NCBI GenBank assembly: GCA_965222745.1
Contig: CBDCUW010000004.1
Span: 1,922,001-1,986,000 of the forward strand
Length of the DNA stretch: 64,000 nt
Reading direction: 5' to 3'
From: CBDCUW01 sp965222745
Lineage (GTDB): Bacteria > Planctomycetota > Planctomycetia > Pirellulales > Pirellulaceae
Shown here: in pieces, positions 26,110-36,163 of the stretch
Position numbering within the stretch: the first letter of the stretch is position 1
How the letters are laid out: each line of letters starts with the position of its first letter
Notes under the pieces: model-generated
Databases searched by the model: none
Seen by the model: only the letters and a program-made list of their open reading frames with translations
What the model was told of the DNA's origin: nothing
Program-made: the position numbers and the translations under genes

Positions 26110-28425
26110 ATGACGGCGCGTCGGCTCTTCATTCAACCTCTGGAACGTCGGCTTTTGTTGGCTGGCGACACATGTCCCGCAACGATGGATGTTGCCGACG
26201 TGAACCAAGATGGGCATGTCACGGAAAGCGATGCTGCCCTGGTGTTTGATCTTTTGCAGCGCCATGTTGATGATGATCGGAGCCGCAGCACCGAGGCGGA
26301 CCATGAATTGGATGTGAGCCGCGACGGCCAGGTCACCGCGCTGGATGCCCTGCGCATCATCAACCGAATCAATCAACCGGGTGATCTTGCAGTTGGTGAA
26401 TCACTGAATCCCGATATCTCGATTGGCGATGCCCAGGTGATCGAAAGGCACGCCGGGCCGAATTCACTGAGCTTCCCGATCACGCTTTCAGATACTCCTG
26501 CCAGCGACATCACCGTTGGCGTTTCGGTGACCGACGATACGGCCAGGGCTCTGCAAGTCGACCGTGTTGCGTCAGGATTGTCACGCCCGATTTTTGCCAC
26601 CGCGGCGCCGGGGCAGCCCGATTGGCTGTATATCGTTGAACAACGCGGCCACATTGAGATCTTGGATCTTTCCACTGGCACGGTCCATTCCACACGTTTT
26701 CTGAATGTGTCCAACCTGGCGACTGGAAACGAACAAGGCTTGCTTGGTTTGGCGTTTCATCCCGACTATCAAAACAATCGATTGTTCTATGTCTACACCA
26801 CCGTGTCGGGCGGCGACACGGTGATTGCTGAATACCAGGCCAATGTGGGTGGCGCAACGGCCAATCCATCCAGTGCCAGAACCATCATGACCTTCGATCA
26901 GCCATTCAGCAATCACAACGGAGGCTGGATCGGTTTCGGCCCAGACGACTACCTGTATATCTCTTCAGGTGACGGCGGTTCGGGATATGACCCGCAAAAC
27001 AACGGGCAGGACATCACCAACAACCTGCTTGGCAAGATGCTGCGCATTGACGTCGATGGTGACGATTTTCCGTTAGACGCAAATCGCAACTATGCGATTC
27101 CGCCAACCAACCCGTTTGTCGATGTCGTGGGTGACGACGAAATCTGGTCCTACGGTCTTCGCAATCCTTGGCGAAGCAGCTTTGATCGGGAGACCGGCGA
27201 TCTGTACATCGCCGACGTTGGACAAGGCGTTCGCGAAGAAATCAATGTCCAGCCGTCGGCGAGCAGCGGCGGCGAAAACTATGGTTGGCGGCTTCGCGAG
27301 GGCACCATCCAAACGCCCACTTCCGTCGGCGGGCCCAAGCCGGCGGGGGCGATCGATCCGATCTACGACTACCTGCACGCCTCCATCCCAACCGGCGGAT
27401 ATTCCGTATCGGGCGGCTACGTTTATCGCGGTCCGATTCCCGAATTGCAGGGACACTATTTCTTTGCCGACTATGTCAACCCGCGCGTCTGGTCGCTGCG
27501 ATTCAATGGCGATTCGCCCGCCACGTTTGACGGCACGAACTATACCGACTTCATCGACTGGACCGACCTGCTTGATCCAGATGTCGGACAGATCAACAGC
27601 ATTTCATCTTTCGGTGAAGACGCCGCTGGGAATCTTTACATCCTTGACCTGGGAGGCGAAGTGTTTCGGATTACCGCGGGCGCCGATTACCTGGTACCGC
27701 CGACGACTTTCACCATTCCCGCTGGCGGACAAAGTACAGCCCTGGTCGTGGATGTCTTGGGAGACCGCTTGGCGGAAGCCAACGAGACCTTCACGGTGAC
27801 GTTGTCCAATCCGAGTCTCGGAAACCTTGTCGATGGCCAGGCAACGGGAACCATCATCAATGACGACGCACCGAAAGTCCAAAGTGTGGTGGTCAATGGA
27901 GGCCAGGAGCAACGATCGATTGTTGACGAAATCGTCGTGACATTCGATTCGATCGTGACATTGGATGAGAGCCAGGGGAGCGCGCTGGAGCTGTTGAATC
28001 TCGGCGAAGCCAGCTCGGTCAATCTCACCAAGGAGGTTTCCAATGCGTCGGGACAGACTGTGGTGACCATTCACTTTGCCGATGGGCCGTCTGTAGAACT
28101 TCGCGGTCAACTACTTCCGTCGCTTGCCAACGGAGATTACCAGCTAACGATCCTGGCCTCGCGAGTCGCGTTGGAAGGGGTCTCCTTGGACGGTGATTCC
28201 GACGGCGCCGCCGGTGGCAACCACGTCTTCGTTGATGACCTGTTCCGCAACTATGGGGACAACAACGGAAACCAAGTCGTTGATCTATTCGATTTCTCCG
28301 ACTTCCGCAGTACCTTCAACAAATCAGACGGCGATTCGGGATTCCTTGCCCCGTTCGACAAGAACGGAGATGAAACGATCAACCTGTTCGACTTCTCAGC
28401 ATTCCGAGACGGATTTGGAAACTAG
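26110..28425 (+). CDS. Surface sugar (sorbosone/glucose) dehydrogenase with dockerin and split Calx-beta domain
   Basis: 771 residues. N-terminus MTARRLFIQPLERRLLLAGD carries the planctomycete surface motif. Residues about 27-90 form a dockerin type I pair ('DVNQDGHVTESDAALVFDLL', 'DVSRDGQVTALDALRIINRI'). Residues about 100-147 are the first half of a Calx-beta domain. Residues about 148-521 are a GSDH (PQQ-dependent glucose/sorbosone dehydrogenase) propeller ('GLLGLAFHPDYQNNRLFYVY', 'GKMLRIDVDGDDFPLDANRN', 'EIWSYGLRNPWRSSFDRETG', 'GENYGWRLREG'). Residues about 522-587 are the second half of the Calx-beta domain ('TAGADYLVPPTTFTIPAGG', 'ETFTVTLSNPSLGNLVDG', GTIINDD). An Ig-like region and a C-terminal EF-hand-like dockerin follow ('DNNGNQVVDLFDFSDFRSTF', 'DKNGDETINLFDFSAFRDGF'). 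It should oxidise aldose sugars at the cell surface. Confidence 0.92.
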   Translation: MTARRLFIQPLERRLLLAGDTCPATMDVADVNQDGHVTESDAALVFDLLQRHVDDDRSRSTEADHELDVSRDGQVTALDALRIINRINQPGDLAVGESLNPDISIGDAQVIERHAGPNSLSFPITLSDTPASDITVGVSVTDDTARALQVDRVASGLSRPIFATAAPGQPDWLYIVEQRGHIEILDLSTGTVHSTRFLNVSNLATGNEQGLLGLAFHPDYQNNRLFYVYTTVSGGDTVIAEYQANVGGATANPSSARTIMTFDQPFSNHNGGWIGFGPDDYLYISSGDGGSGYDPQNNGQDITNNLLGKMLRIDVDGDDFPLDANRNYAIPPTNPFVDVVGDDEIWSYGLRNPWRSSFDRETGDLYIADVGQGVREEINVQPSASSGGENYGWRLREGTIQTPTSVGGPKPAGAIDPIYDYLHASIPTGGYSVSGGYVYRGPIPELQGHYFFADYVNPRVWSLRFNGDSPATFDGTNYTDFIDWTDLLDPDVGQINSISSFGEDAAGNLYILDLGGEVFRITAGADYLVPPTTFTIPAGGQSTALVVDVLGDRLAEANETFTVTLSNPSLGNLVDGQATGTIINDDAPKVQSVVVNGGQEQRSIVDEIVVTFDSIVTLDESQGSALELLNLGEASSVNLTKEVSNASGQTVVTIHFADGPSVELRGQLLPSLANGDYQLTILASRVALEGVSLDGDSDGAAGGNHVFVDDLFRNYGDNNGNQVVDLFDFSDFRSTFNKSDGDSGFLAPFDKNGDETINLFDFSAFRDGFGN

Positions 28426-28645
28426 CCCGGATGAAGTGCGTAGGCCCGACCGAGGTCGCAGAACGATGCCGTAACTGCGCGGGGCCGGTTTGTACTTGCG
28501 CGCAGCGTGGGCGACGACAAAACTTCCAACAGGCGACCGAAGTTCCGGCTGGCTTGTTACGGCCTACGATGGCTACAAAGCACTTGTCGCGCTCCCGGCC
28601 TCCCCGCGGCGCGGGGAGGTGAAATGGGTGTAGCAGTTCCAGAGC
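28426..28645. other. Intergenic region with hairpin CCTCCCCGC/GCGGGGAGG
   Basis: About 220 bases between converging genes. A perfect 9-bp stem at 28599-28607/28611-28619 with a 3-base loop resembles, in its GC-rich CTCCC/GGGAG core, the stems at 32736 and 59111. Upstream of it is a loosely palindromic stretch with CGTAGGCCCGACCGAGG and CGGCCTACG. It is a likely terminator or repeat island. Confidence 0.45.
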
Positions 28646-29152
28646 TTACGGATAGTCTTCGTACTGCTGTTCGTACTCGTCGGCCAAATCTTCCGGCGGG
28701 TCGCATTCGAAATTCGGATCGATCCGAATCGTATAATCTTCCCAGACAAACTCTTCCGTTCGAATGCACTGGAGTACTCCGCCGGGATCTTGCGGAGTCG
28801 GCACGAAGTCGCACTCGCAGCTGCCCTCCCTCATGCAGACGTTGTAGATATCATCGTTTCCGCCATAGCTGTGGAAGGAAACTTTTCCGAACTGGAACCC
28901 CTCTTCGACTCCGTTGGTATAGTTCCAATCGGGTCCCTGTTCGGCAAACCAGGTAATCCCACCGGCGCAATGTCCCGCCATCGCCCCATAAAGATCCTCC
29001 GCGCACTCGGTCGGACAAGATTGGAATTCATACGGGTACCCGTGGGGATTGCACCCTTGGTCGCAGCGCAGGTAGTAACAGTCCGAACTACCTTGTGCCA
29101 GGCAAAACTCCGCGGTCAACGCCAACGTCAATGTCATCAAAAACAGTCTCAC
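28646..29152 (-). CDS. Secreted cysteine-rich protein with acidic tail
   Basis: 168 residues from a GTG at 29152, chosen because GGAGGAG lies eight bases upstream and because it gives a signal peptide (MRLFLMTLTLALTAEFCLAQ). The mature part has eleven cysteines, including CYYLRCDQGC, SCPTEC and GSCECD, and ends in an acidic, Tyr-rich tail (PPEDLADEYEQQYEDYP). Disulfide stabilisation outside the cytoplasm is likely. It is the last gene of a three-gene operon, starting five bases after the stop of the gene upstream. No family was recognised; the frame is open further upstream, but that part overlaps the preceding gene. Confidence 0.75.
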   Translation of the reverse strand: MRLFLMTLTLALTAEFCLAQGSSDCYYLRCDQGCNPHGYPYEFQSCPTECAEDLYGAMAGHCAGGITWFAEQGPDWNYTNGVEEGFQFGKVSFHSYGGNDDIYNVCMREGSCECDFVPTPQDPGGVLQCIRTEEFVWEDYTIRIDPNFECDPPEDLADEYEQQYEDYP

Positions 29153-29156
29153 TATC

Positions 29157-30140
29157 TCACTCCTCCAGATCCAAAGTTGCCAAGCTGGGTGGGCGAACGG
29201 ATGTCCGCTGCCAATCTTGGCCGAACAGAACTCGTATTGGTTCTCGCCAATCGTCCAAACTGGAGTCGACCAGCGGCTTGTTGGGGATCGATCTGCCGAC
29301 TCGCCACTGAAACGCCAGCTCAAAAATGGTCGTGTGTCCGTTCATGTGAAAGCTGGATGCCACCATCTCCCCGGGCAGTTTCAACTTGCCGACTTGCTTC
29401 CACTGAGTCCGCACATCCGAAATCGGAAAAACTCGCTCGCCACGGATCGCGGTATGTTTGACGACCCCTGGCATGAAACCCGACTTCTTGGTGAAGGTCA
29501 CTTCGTACTTCATTCGGCCTGAGAAATCGAACGTCGCCAGAATGTCGCCTTCCTTGGTGTACTTGGCGTTTTTCAGTTCCGACTTTTCGACGATCATGCC
29601 GATCACGTCCCCTGGATCGACCTCCATCCTTAAATAGACCGCCGGGCTAAGAGACTGCGAGATCGGGTCCATTGGAATCAAGCGGCCGCGGCCCTTTTCT
29701 TCATATTCATCCTTGTCTTTGAATTCCAACGCGGCTCGATCGGTATAAGGCGTGTCTCGCAAGTAATACTTTCCGCCATCGATGATCCGCTGCTGCCATC
29801 GTTCCAGCAGCACGTTGTTGGCTGCCGGAGCGGTATAGCAATTCGCATCCAATCGTTTGACCATCGATTCTTGGGCGCCGATCCAGTAAACCGTGGATTG
29901 ATCAAAGGCATCTTTCTTGTCTTGCAGCCGAGTCCCCTTGGCGACGAAGGCGTACCGCTGTTTCCGCAAACTGTCCCGATTGACGGCAAAATCGGCCAGC
30001 AACTCGTACACCCGGCCCGTGGTGTCCGCAGCGGCTTCTTGCTGTTTTTCCTTCGCTGCCACTGGGTTTTGCGCTGTGACCGGTCCGGCCAGATAGAACA
30101 GTGCAAAACCGCAGCAGAAAAGTGCACTCAAAATCTTCAT
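29157..30140 (-). CDS. Exported protein of unknown function (planctomycete type)
   Basis: 327 residues, signal peptide MKILSALFCCGFALFYLAGP then VTAQN. The mature protein has no membrane segment. Notable stretches are 'YAFVAKGTRLQDKKDAFDQS', 'KYYLRDTPYTDRAALEFKDK', 'VEVDP'-like 'RMEVDPGDVIGMIVEKSEL' and 'YEVTFTKKSGFMPGVVKHTA'. It resembles secreted planctomycete proteins that read like lipoprotein-carrier or outer-membrane-lipoprotein-sorting folds, but this is only an impression. Its start codon overlaps the stop of the upstream DUF1573 gene by four bases, and the Cys-rich gene starts five bases downstream, so the three are co-translated and probably act together. Confidence 0.85.
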   Translation of the reverse strand: MKILSALFCCGFALFYLAGPVTAQNPVAAKEKQQEAAADTTGRVYELLADFAVNRDSLRKQRYAFVAKGTRLQDKKDAFDQSTVYWIGAQESMVKRLDANCYTAPAANNVLLERWQQRIIDGGKYYLRDTPYTDRAALEFKDKDEYEEKGRGRLIPMDPISQSLSPAVYLRMEVDPGDVIGMIVEKSELKNAKYTKEGDILATFDFSGRMKYEVTFTKKSGFMPGVVKHTAIRGERVFPISDVRTQWKQVGKLKLPGEMVASSFHMNGHTTIFELAFQWRVGRSIPNKPLVDSSLDDWREPIRVLFGQDWQRTSVRPPSLATLDLEE

Positions 30141-31111
30141 CGTGTTCGCAAGGTAAAGAGAAAAGATTGATTGCCGACTTCTAACGTGGCATGTTCATCG
30201 TCCAATGGTCGTTTCGTATCAACACGGCACTGCATCAGCGCCGTATTGTTCAAGATTCGCGTTTTGATTTCCGCATCCAACACTTCCTCACCGATTCTCA
30301 GCGACCCGCGGGAAAGCGCTGCATCGATCACGCTCATGTCACCAGCCAAGAACAAACGAAAACGGAAACTGCCCGATTCGTCCCTGCTGCCAAAAACCTG
30401 TTGGGTGGCCAGCCTCACCATTCCCTTTCGCCGCACCTGCAGTTGAACAGGCCTCTGTTCCACTCCGCCGACGGTGGGAACGAGCCGCATCAGCGAATCG
30501 GTGCTCAAGCGATCGGCGTCCAGGCGAAACGTGACTTGATCATGTTCCACCTTCACCCGCGTGACCCTCTGGCCTGCGATCAACAGGCCGACCTGATTCG
30601 GATCAATTTTCGGATGATGAATCTGAAAAGTAAGGTCGATGAACTCTTGGTTCGGGCGAAGCTCTACCCGCTTCTCTGGCAAGTCGATCTTCAGCTTTGC
30701 TGAACCGACAAGCGGAATCGGAAAATCGCCCTGATTCGTTTGCAGAGTCAACCGGACTGCGATCTTTTCCGCCTTGCTGGCCTTCATGGCAACCAGCAAT
30801 TCCGTGGTGCCGCCGATACCAACCTGTTCCTGTTTCGAATAGGCGGCGGTGCATCCGCAGGAAGTTCGTAATCCTTTGACCTTCCACTGGCGGCCAGTGT
30901 TGTTTTGAACGTGGATTCGTCCCCGAACACTTTGGTCAACAAACAAGCTGCCAAGCTGAATCGGTTCGGTTGCTTTTCCGTCGGCCTGCACGCCTACCTT
31001 GCCAAGCAACTTCAGCTGGTCGCGCTGAGCTTGTGGAATTTTGATTGTCTGTTGTGAAAAGCCGGTCGTGCTATAGAAAAGGACGACCAGAGAAAACACG
31101 AGTACCCGCAT
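30137..31111 (-). CDS. Exported DUF1573-domain protein
   Basis: 324 residues from the ATG at 31111 (a TTG two codons upstream is possible), with signal peptide MRVLVFSLVVLFYSTTGFSQ. The domain at about 50-130 is DUF1573-like: 'IQLGSLFVDQSVRGRIHVQN' then 'KVKGLRTSCGCTAAYSKQE' with the typical T-S-C-G-C-T block at residues 83-88, and 'VRLTLQTNQGDFPIPLVG'. The rest is beta-rich and resembles further immunoglobulin-like sheets. DUF1573 proteins are periplasmic or surface proteins of unknown biochemical role. It is the first gene of a three-gene operon reaching 28646; the four-base overlap with the next gene indicates translational coupling. Confidence 0.88.
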   Translation of the reverse strand: MRVLVFSLVVLFYSTTGFSQQTIKIPQAQRDQLKLLGKVGVQADGKATEPIQLGSLFVDQSVRGRIHVQNNTGRQWKVKGLRTSCGCTAAYSKQEQVGIGGTTELLVAMKASKAEKIAVRLTLQTNQGDFPIPLVGSAKLKIDLPEKRVELRPNQEFIDLTFQIHHPKIDPNQVGLLIAGQRVTRVKVEHDQVTFRLDADRLSTDSLMRLVPTVGGVEQRPVQLQVRRKGMVRLATQQVFGSRDESGSFRFRLFLAGDMSVIDAALSRGSLRIGEEVLDAEIKTRILNNTALMQCRVDTKRPLDDEHATLEVGNQSFLFTLRTR

Positions 31112-31300
31112 GCCCAATTCTTTCTTGCGTGAAAAGAAAGAGAAGTTGTTCTGCCTTTCCCCAAATCGTAAGCCGTGAAATCTATCGATTCAAGCACAGA
31201 AGTCATAAATAATAAAATAATATTCAAAATAGATTTCATATACAATTCGATCACAAATCGATTGAACATCATCATTTGAGATGGTTGACAGGTATGTTCG

Positions 31301-31365
31301 CCGTAGGGCGGCTTGTCCCAAGTCGCCGATCCTGGAACTTGCGACTCGGGGACAAGCTGGCCTAC
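31301..31365. repeat. Palindromic intergenic repeat, copy 2
   Basis: CCGTAGGGCGGCTTGTCCC (31301-31319) faces GGGACAAGCTGGCCTAC (31349-31365), imperfectly complementary, with interior AAGTCGCCGATCCTGGAA shared with the copies at 39111 and 46191. It lies about 60 bases before the start of the following gene. Confidence 0.7.
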
Positions 31366-31427
31366 AAGACACGCCTCAGCCAACTGCGACAGAAGAAGGC
31401 TCTCTCCTTTCGCGTGGCGCGCTTAAC

Positions 31428-32603
31428 ATGGAGGGTATGGAGAAGCAGAACCCGTATCAGTCCCCGCCGCTGGTCGAGGAAGAAGCTGCGCCCATCGGAG
31501 TTGGAAAACACGAGCCGTCGGTCGGTTTCGAGTTTCAATCGGATTGGTCGATCGATGGGCTTCGCCGCCGTCGCCGCAGCCCGCTTCACGCTCAAGCGGA
31601 TCTTGGCTACGCCGTGTTGAGCGTTGTTTGGTTGATCACGGTGATGCTTGCCTTTACCCGTTCAGGTGCCGCCGCTTTGGCTTGTCCCCTGACGCCGATT
31701 TGGTTCGTCGCCAGCCTGATTTGGATTTCCAGCATGGCTTTTCGTCACGGCGGAAATTTTGTGAAAACATGTGGAGGATTTGCTGGCCCGGTTCGCGGCC
31801 GGGTCGATGCGGGTTTTGTCACCATCGTCGGCCCCGCCATGTCTCTGGCCGCGCGAACACGAGATTGCAGCCAGCCTCATTGGAAATCCCATGGTGTGGT
31901 TTTCCGCCCGCCTCTGATCATGGAATCGTTGCCGGTCATCGAATCGGACATCGAAAAGACATGGGCGGCAAGAACGCCCCAGAAGCAGAGGTCTGGGCCG
32001 AGCCAGTTGATGGACCGGTTGCTCGGTGCCACCGAAGCCGGTCGGTCGATCGTCGTCCCGGGCGAGCTGCGTGGCACCGATTTTCGCCGGTTCGGTTGCT
32101 GGCGCCGCTGGATCGCCGTTGGCGTCATCCTTTGTTTGATCGCGGTTTCGGGCTTTTTGTGGGCGGCCTATCGATGGGCCCATCTTGATCCGTGGATCGT
32201 CGATCCGCCCAGCCACTACATGTTGACCGACTCCGAGGTGCTCGCGTTTTACGTTCCGATCATGATCGCCATCGTTTCCACGATCGTCCTGGCGATCGGG
32301 ATCACTCAGTGGATGCGAACCAGAACGCGTCTAGGCGAGTATGTCGTGGCGATCACCCCAGCAATGGTTGCCATCGCGACCGAGCGGGTAGCCCTTGGAT
32401 ACAGCGCCGATGCCCTGGACCCTTTCGAGCTGGTGGACAACGGAATCGCCATCCAAGACCGGCGCGGACGCGTGGTGTTCATGATCCCCATCCGCTGGTT
32501 CGATCCAGAAGATCGCCAGCAGGTTGTCCAATGGTTTTCAGAAAAGCCCGCCACCGACCGCAGCAAACCAAGGAACGTCCACTACCTCGGTCCAACCATT
32601 TAG
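31428..32603 (+). CDS. Membrane protein with 'NPYQSPP' N-terminus
   Basis: 391 residues from the ATG at 31428; a second in-frame ATG at 31437 is equally possible, and the open frame further upstream runs through a palindromic repeat. The N-terminus 'MEGMEKQNPYQSPPLVEEEA' is a common opening of planctomycete membrane proteins. About four hydrophobic helices are visible: 'YAVLSVVWLITVMLAF', 'ALACPLTPIWFVASLIWISS', 'WIAVGVILCLIAVSGFLWAA' and 'VLAFYVPIMIAIVSTIVLAIG'. The C-terminal part (residues about 290-391) is soluble and resembles a PH-like/YcxB-type domain ('GEYVVAITPAMVAIATERV', 'VFMIPIRWFDPEDRQQVVQW'). Function unknown. Confidence 0.8.
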   Translation: MEGMEKQNPYQSPPLVEEEAAPIGVGKHEPSVGFEFQSDWSIDGLRRRRRSPLHAQADLGYAVLSVVWLITVMLAFTRSGAAALACPLTPIWFVASLIWISSMAFRHGGNFVKTCGGFAGPVRGRVDAGFVTIVGPAMSLAARTRDCSQPHWKSHGVVFRPPLIMESLPVIESDIEKTWAARTPQKQRSGPSQLMDRLLGATEAGRSIVVPGELRGTDFRRFGCWRRWIAVGVILCLIAVSGFLWAAYRWAHLDPWIVDPPSHYMLTDSEVLAFYVPIMIAIVSTIVLAIGITQWMRTRTRLGEYVVAITPAMVAIATERVALGYSADALDPFELVDNGIAIQDRRGRVVFMIPIRWFDPEDRQQVVQWFSEKPATDRSKPRNVHYLGPTI

Positions 32604-33045
32604 TGCTGCGGGAACGAATGAACCTTGTTTGGGACGTGGCACAAAACCGTAACCCGAAGCGTGAGAGCGTGAGCGAGGCCGAATTTCGCTGCAATCCTCG
32701 CTGACGCTTTTTGAAGTTGCGCTATTCACGTCACTCTCCCGCGCAGCGGGAGGGTCGGACGCGGTAGCGGCCGGGGAGGGCCCTCTCCGGGCCTTAGAGC
32801 CCGACTCTCCCGGAGGGAGAATGAAGTTGTCTGACTTGCATTTGTGCCGCAATTTGCAATGACAATCACACTTCGACGCTCGAAAAGCGCAACTTCAAAA
32901 CTTACGCTTCGGGTTACCATGAGCAACCTCCATTCGTTCCCGCAGCACTAGCTTTTGTGTCGCCACTTCGTGGCTACTGATGAACGGTGCTTGCACACCG
33001 GGGCGCCTGGCGACCCCGGCAGAAGTTGTGTCGGCCCTTCGGGCT
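32604..33045. other. 442-base intergenic region with GC-rich repeats
   Basis: It contains a CTCCCGC/GCGGGAG hairpin at 32736-32752, directly followed by a segment (32747-32780) that recurs inverted at 59087-59120, and a CCCTCTCCGGGCC/CTCTCCCGGAGGG palindromic tract to about 32820. Two GCGCAACTTCAAAA-like stretches on opposite strands (32708-32721 and 32884-32898) flank this block, with CATTCGTTCCCGCAGCAC near 32932 echoing GTGCTGCGGGAACGAATG at 32603-32620. The whole region is thus a nested palindrome roughly 350 bases long. No gene is visible. Confidence 0.5.
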
Positions 33046-34419
33046 TTAACACCGGATCGATGCGACCACTTTGTTCATCACGTCGTCCCAGCGTCCGAGT
33101 GCGCTTTGCCTCACGATCTTGAGGGTTGGATACCAGGAGGTTGAATCGCCCTCGGTCAACCAGCGCCAGTCGGGTACTCTACCCAGCATCATCGTGACAT
33201 CGGTGCCGACCGCGCCGGCCAGGTGAGCGACTGCGGTGTCGGTGGTGACCACCATGTCAAGGTTCTTCAGGATCGCCGCTGTGTCGGTGAACGCGCCGTC
33301 GGTCGCATCGACATGATCGGGTAACCGCAGAATCGTGTCGGCGAAATCGCAGGATTCCAGTTGTTCCGACCCGAATCCAAATTGCAAATTGATCAGGTCG
33401 ATTCCTTCCACGGCAGCCAACGGACGAAACACCTCCAGCGGCACGCTGCGGTAGATATCGGCGTGATGACCGGGATTTCCTTGCCAGTTGATCCCGATTC
33501 GCTTGCCGGTGGTGTGCCGGTCCAACCACATTTTCCAGTATTCGATCAGTGGATCCGAAACGGTCAGATATCCTTCGCCACCGGCAAACAGCTGCGGTGC
33601 GCAGGGCAACTGGCCGGTCTGGCCATAGTGAACGTCGACCACCTCGATCATCGAGGCGTGATAATCGACTGGTGGAATCGGGCTGGCCTGCGAAAGTAAT
33701 CTCGCTACACCCGGGGCAGAGGAAAAGAGCGCGATCATGTCGGGTGCGCACTGCAAAAGAACCTCGGCACCTTCGGCCTGCAGGACCGCGGCGCTACGAA
33801 CAAATTGAATCGCGTCTCCCCTTCCCTGTTCGGGATAGAGCAGGAACTTTTTTCCGCTCAACGATTCACCTTGCCAGATCGGGGCGTCGACACGGGGGCG
33901 ATGGGTTCCCGGCATCTGCCAGCGCCAGCGGTACTCGGGCCAGCCGACGTCGTAGTCACCCAGCAGCAGATGAATCACGCCCAGATTGCGGTGCAGTTCG
34001 GCGTTGTGAGGATCGACCTTCAGGCCCTGCTGGTACCAATGCAGGCCGCGGTGAATCTCGCCGCTCCACACCCACAGCGTGCCGCGGTTTTTCAGCGCCG
34101 ATAGATAGTCGGGTTGCTGGTGAAGTGATTTTTCAAAACACTGCTCGGCCTGGTCGACCTCACCAAGCATCCGCAGCGAGTTTCCCAGATTGTTCCAGGC
34201 GATGGGAAAGTGATCGCGGATCGCCAGCGCTTCGCGATAGGACTGAACCGATTGATCAAACTGGCGGCGATCGAACTGGGCAATCCCCAAGTAGACGAGC
34301 GCATCGGCATCACGGGGCGAGCTGGCCAGCACGCTGCGGTAGACACCCTCGGCTGCCTCGATCTCTCCCGCCTGATGAAGACGCCATCCTTGCTGGAGAA
34401 CCTGTTGGTTGCTGGCCAT
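33046..34419 (-). CDS. TPR protein with GT9/heptosyltransferase-like C-terminal domain
   Basis: 457 residues, soluble. Residues about 5-170 are TPR repeats ('GWRLHQAGEIEAAEGVYRSV', 'ALVYLGIAQFDRRQFDQSV', 'AWNNLGNSLRMLGEVDQAEQ'). They end at 'LLLGDYDVGWPEYRWRWQMP', the usual bridge in this family. The C-terminal domain reads 'KKFLLYPEQGRGDAIQFVRS', 'KRIGINWQGNPGHHADIYRS', and 'DMVVTTDTAVAHLAGAVGTD', typical of bacterial TPR proteins with a glycosyltransferase-9 fold. The last block is the nucleotide-sugar site. It may glycosylate a protein or a cell-envelope glycan. It lies downstream of the sigma factor gene on the same strand, separated by a hairpin. Confidence 0.9.
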   Translation of the reverse strand: MASNQQVLQQGWRLHQAGEIEAAEGVYRSVLASSPRDADALVYLGIAQFDRRQFDQSVQSYREALAIRDHFPIAWNNLGNSLRMLGEVDQAEQCFEKSLHQQPDYLSALKNRGTLWVWSGEIHRGLHWYQQGLKVDPHNAELHRNLGVIHLLLGDYDVGWPEYRWRWQMPGTHRPRVDAPIWQGESLSGKKFLLYPEQGRGDAIQFVRSAAVLQAEGAEVLLQCAPDMIALFSSAPGVARLLSQASPIPPVDYHASMIEVVDVHYGQTGQLPCAPQLFAGGEGYLTVSDPLIEYWKMWLDRHTTGKRIGINWQGNPGHHADIYRSVPLEVFRPLAAVEGIDLINLQFGFGSEQLESCDFADTILRLPDHVDATDGAFTDTAAILKNLDMVVTTDTAVAHLAGAVGTDVTMMLGRVPDWRWLTEGDSTSWYPTLKIVRQSALGRWDDVMNKVVASIRC

Positions 34420-34500
34420 GGTTGGATTCAGGGTCGCTCAGGCTACCAGGGCTGCCAGTCAGAATCGTGTTGAGCAGTGGGCGGTAAACCACTACTGCTG

Positions 34501-34525
34501 TCGGCGTGCTTGCAGAGCACGCCGA
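34501..34525 (-). terminator. Hairpin downstream of the sigma factor gene
   Basis: TCGGCGTGCT (34501-34510) and AGCACGCCGA (34516-34525) form a perfect 10-bp stem with a 5-base loop, about 75 bases after the sigma factor stop. Related imperfect stems (GAGCTCGGAGAGCACGC, GAACTCGCAGAAGCTCG) follow up to 34596. There is no long T tract, so either an unusual terminator or a repeat. Confidence 0.45.
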
Positions 34526-34600
34526 TGCAGGACGGTTCGTCGCGAGCTCGGAGAGCACGCTGATGCTCATTCATTGCGAACTCGCAGAAGCTCGCCGACG

Positions 34601-36163
<1,563 letters not shown>

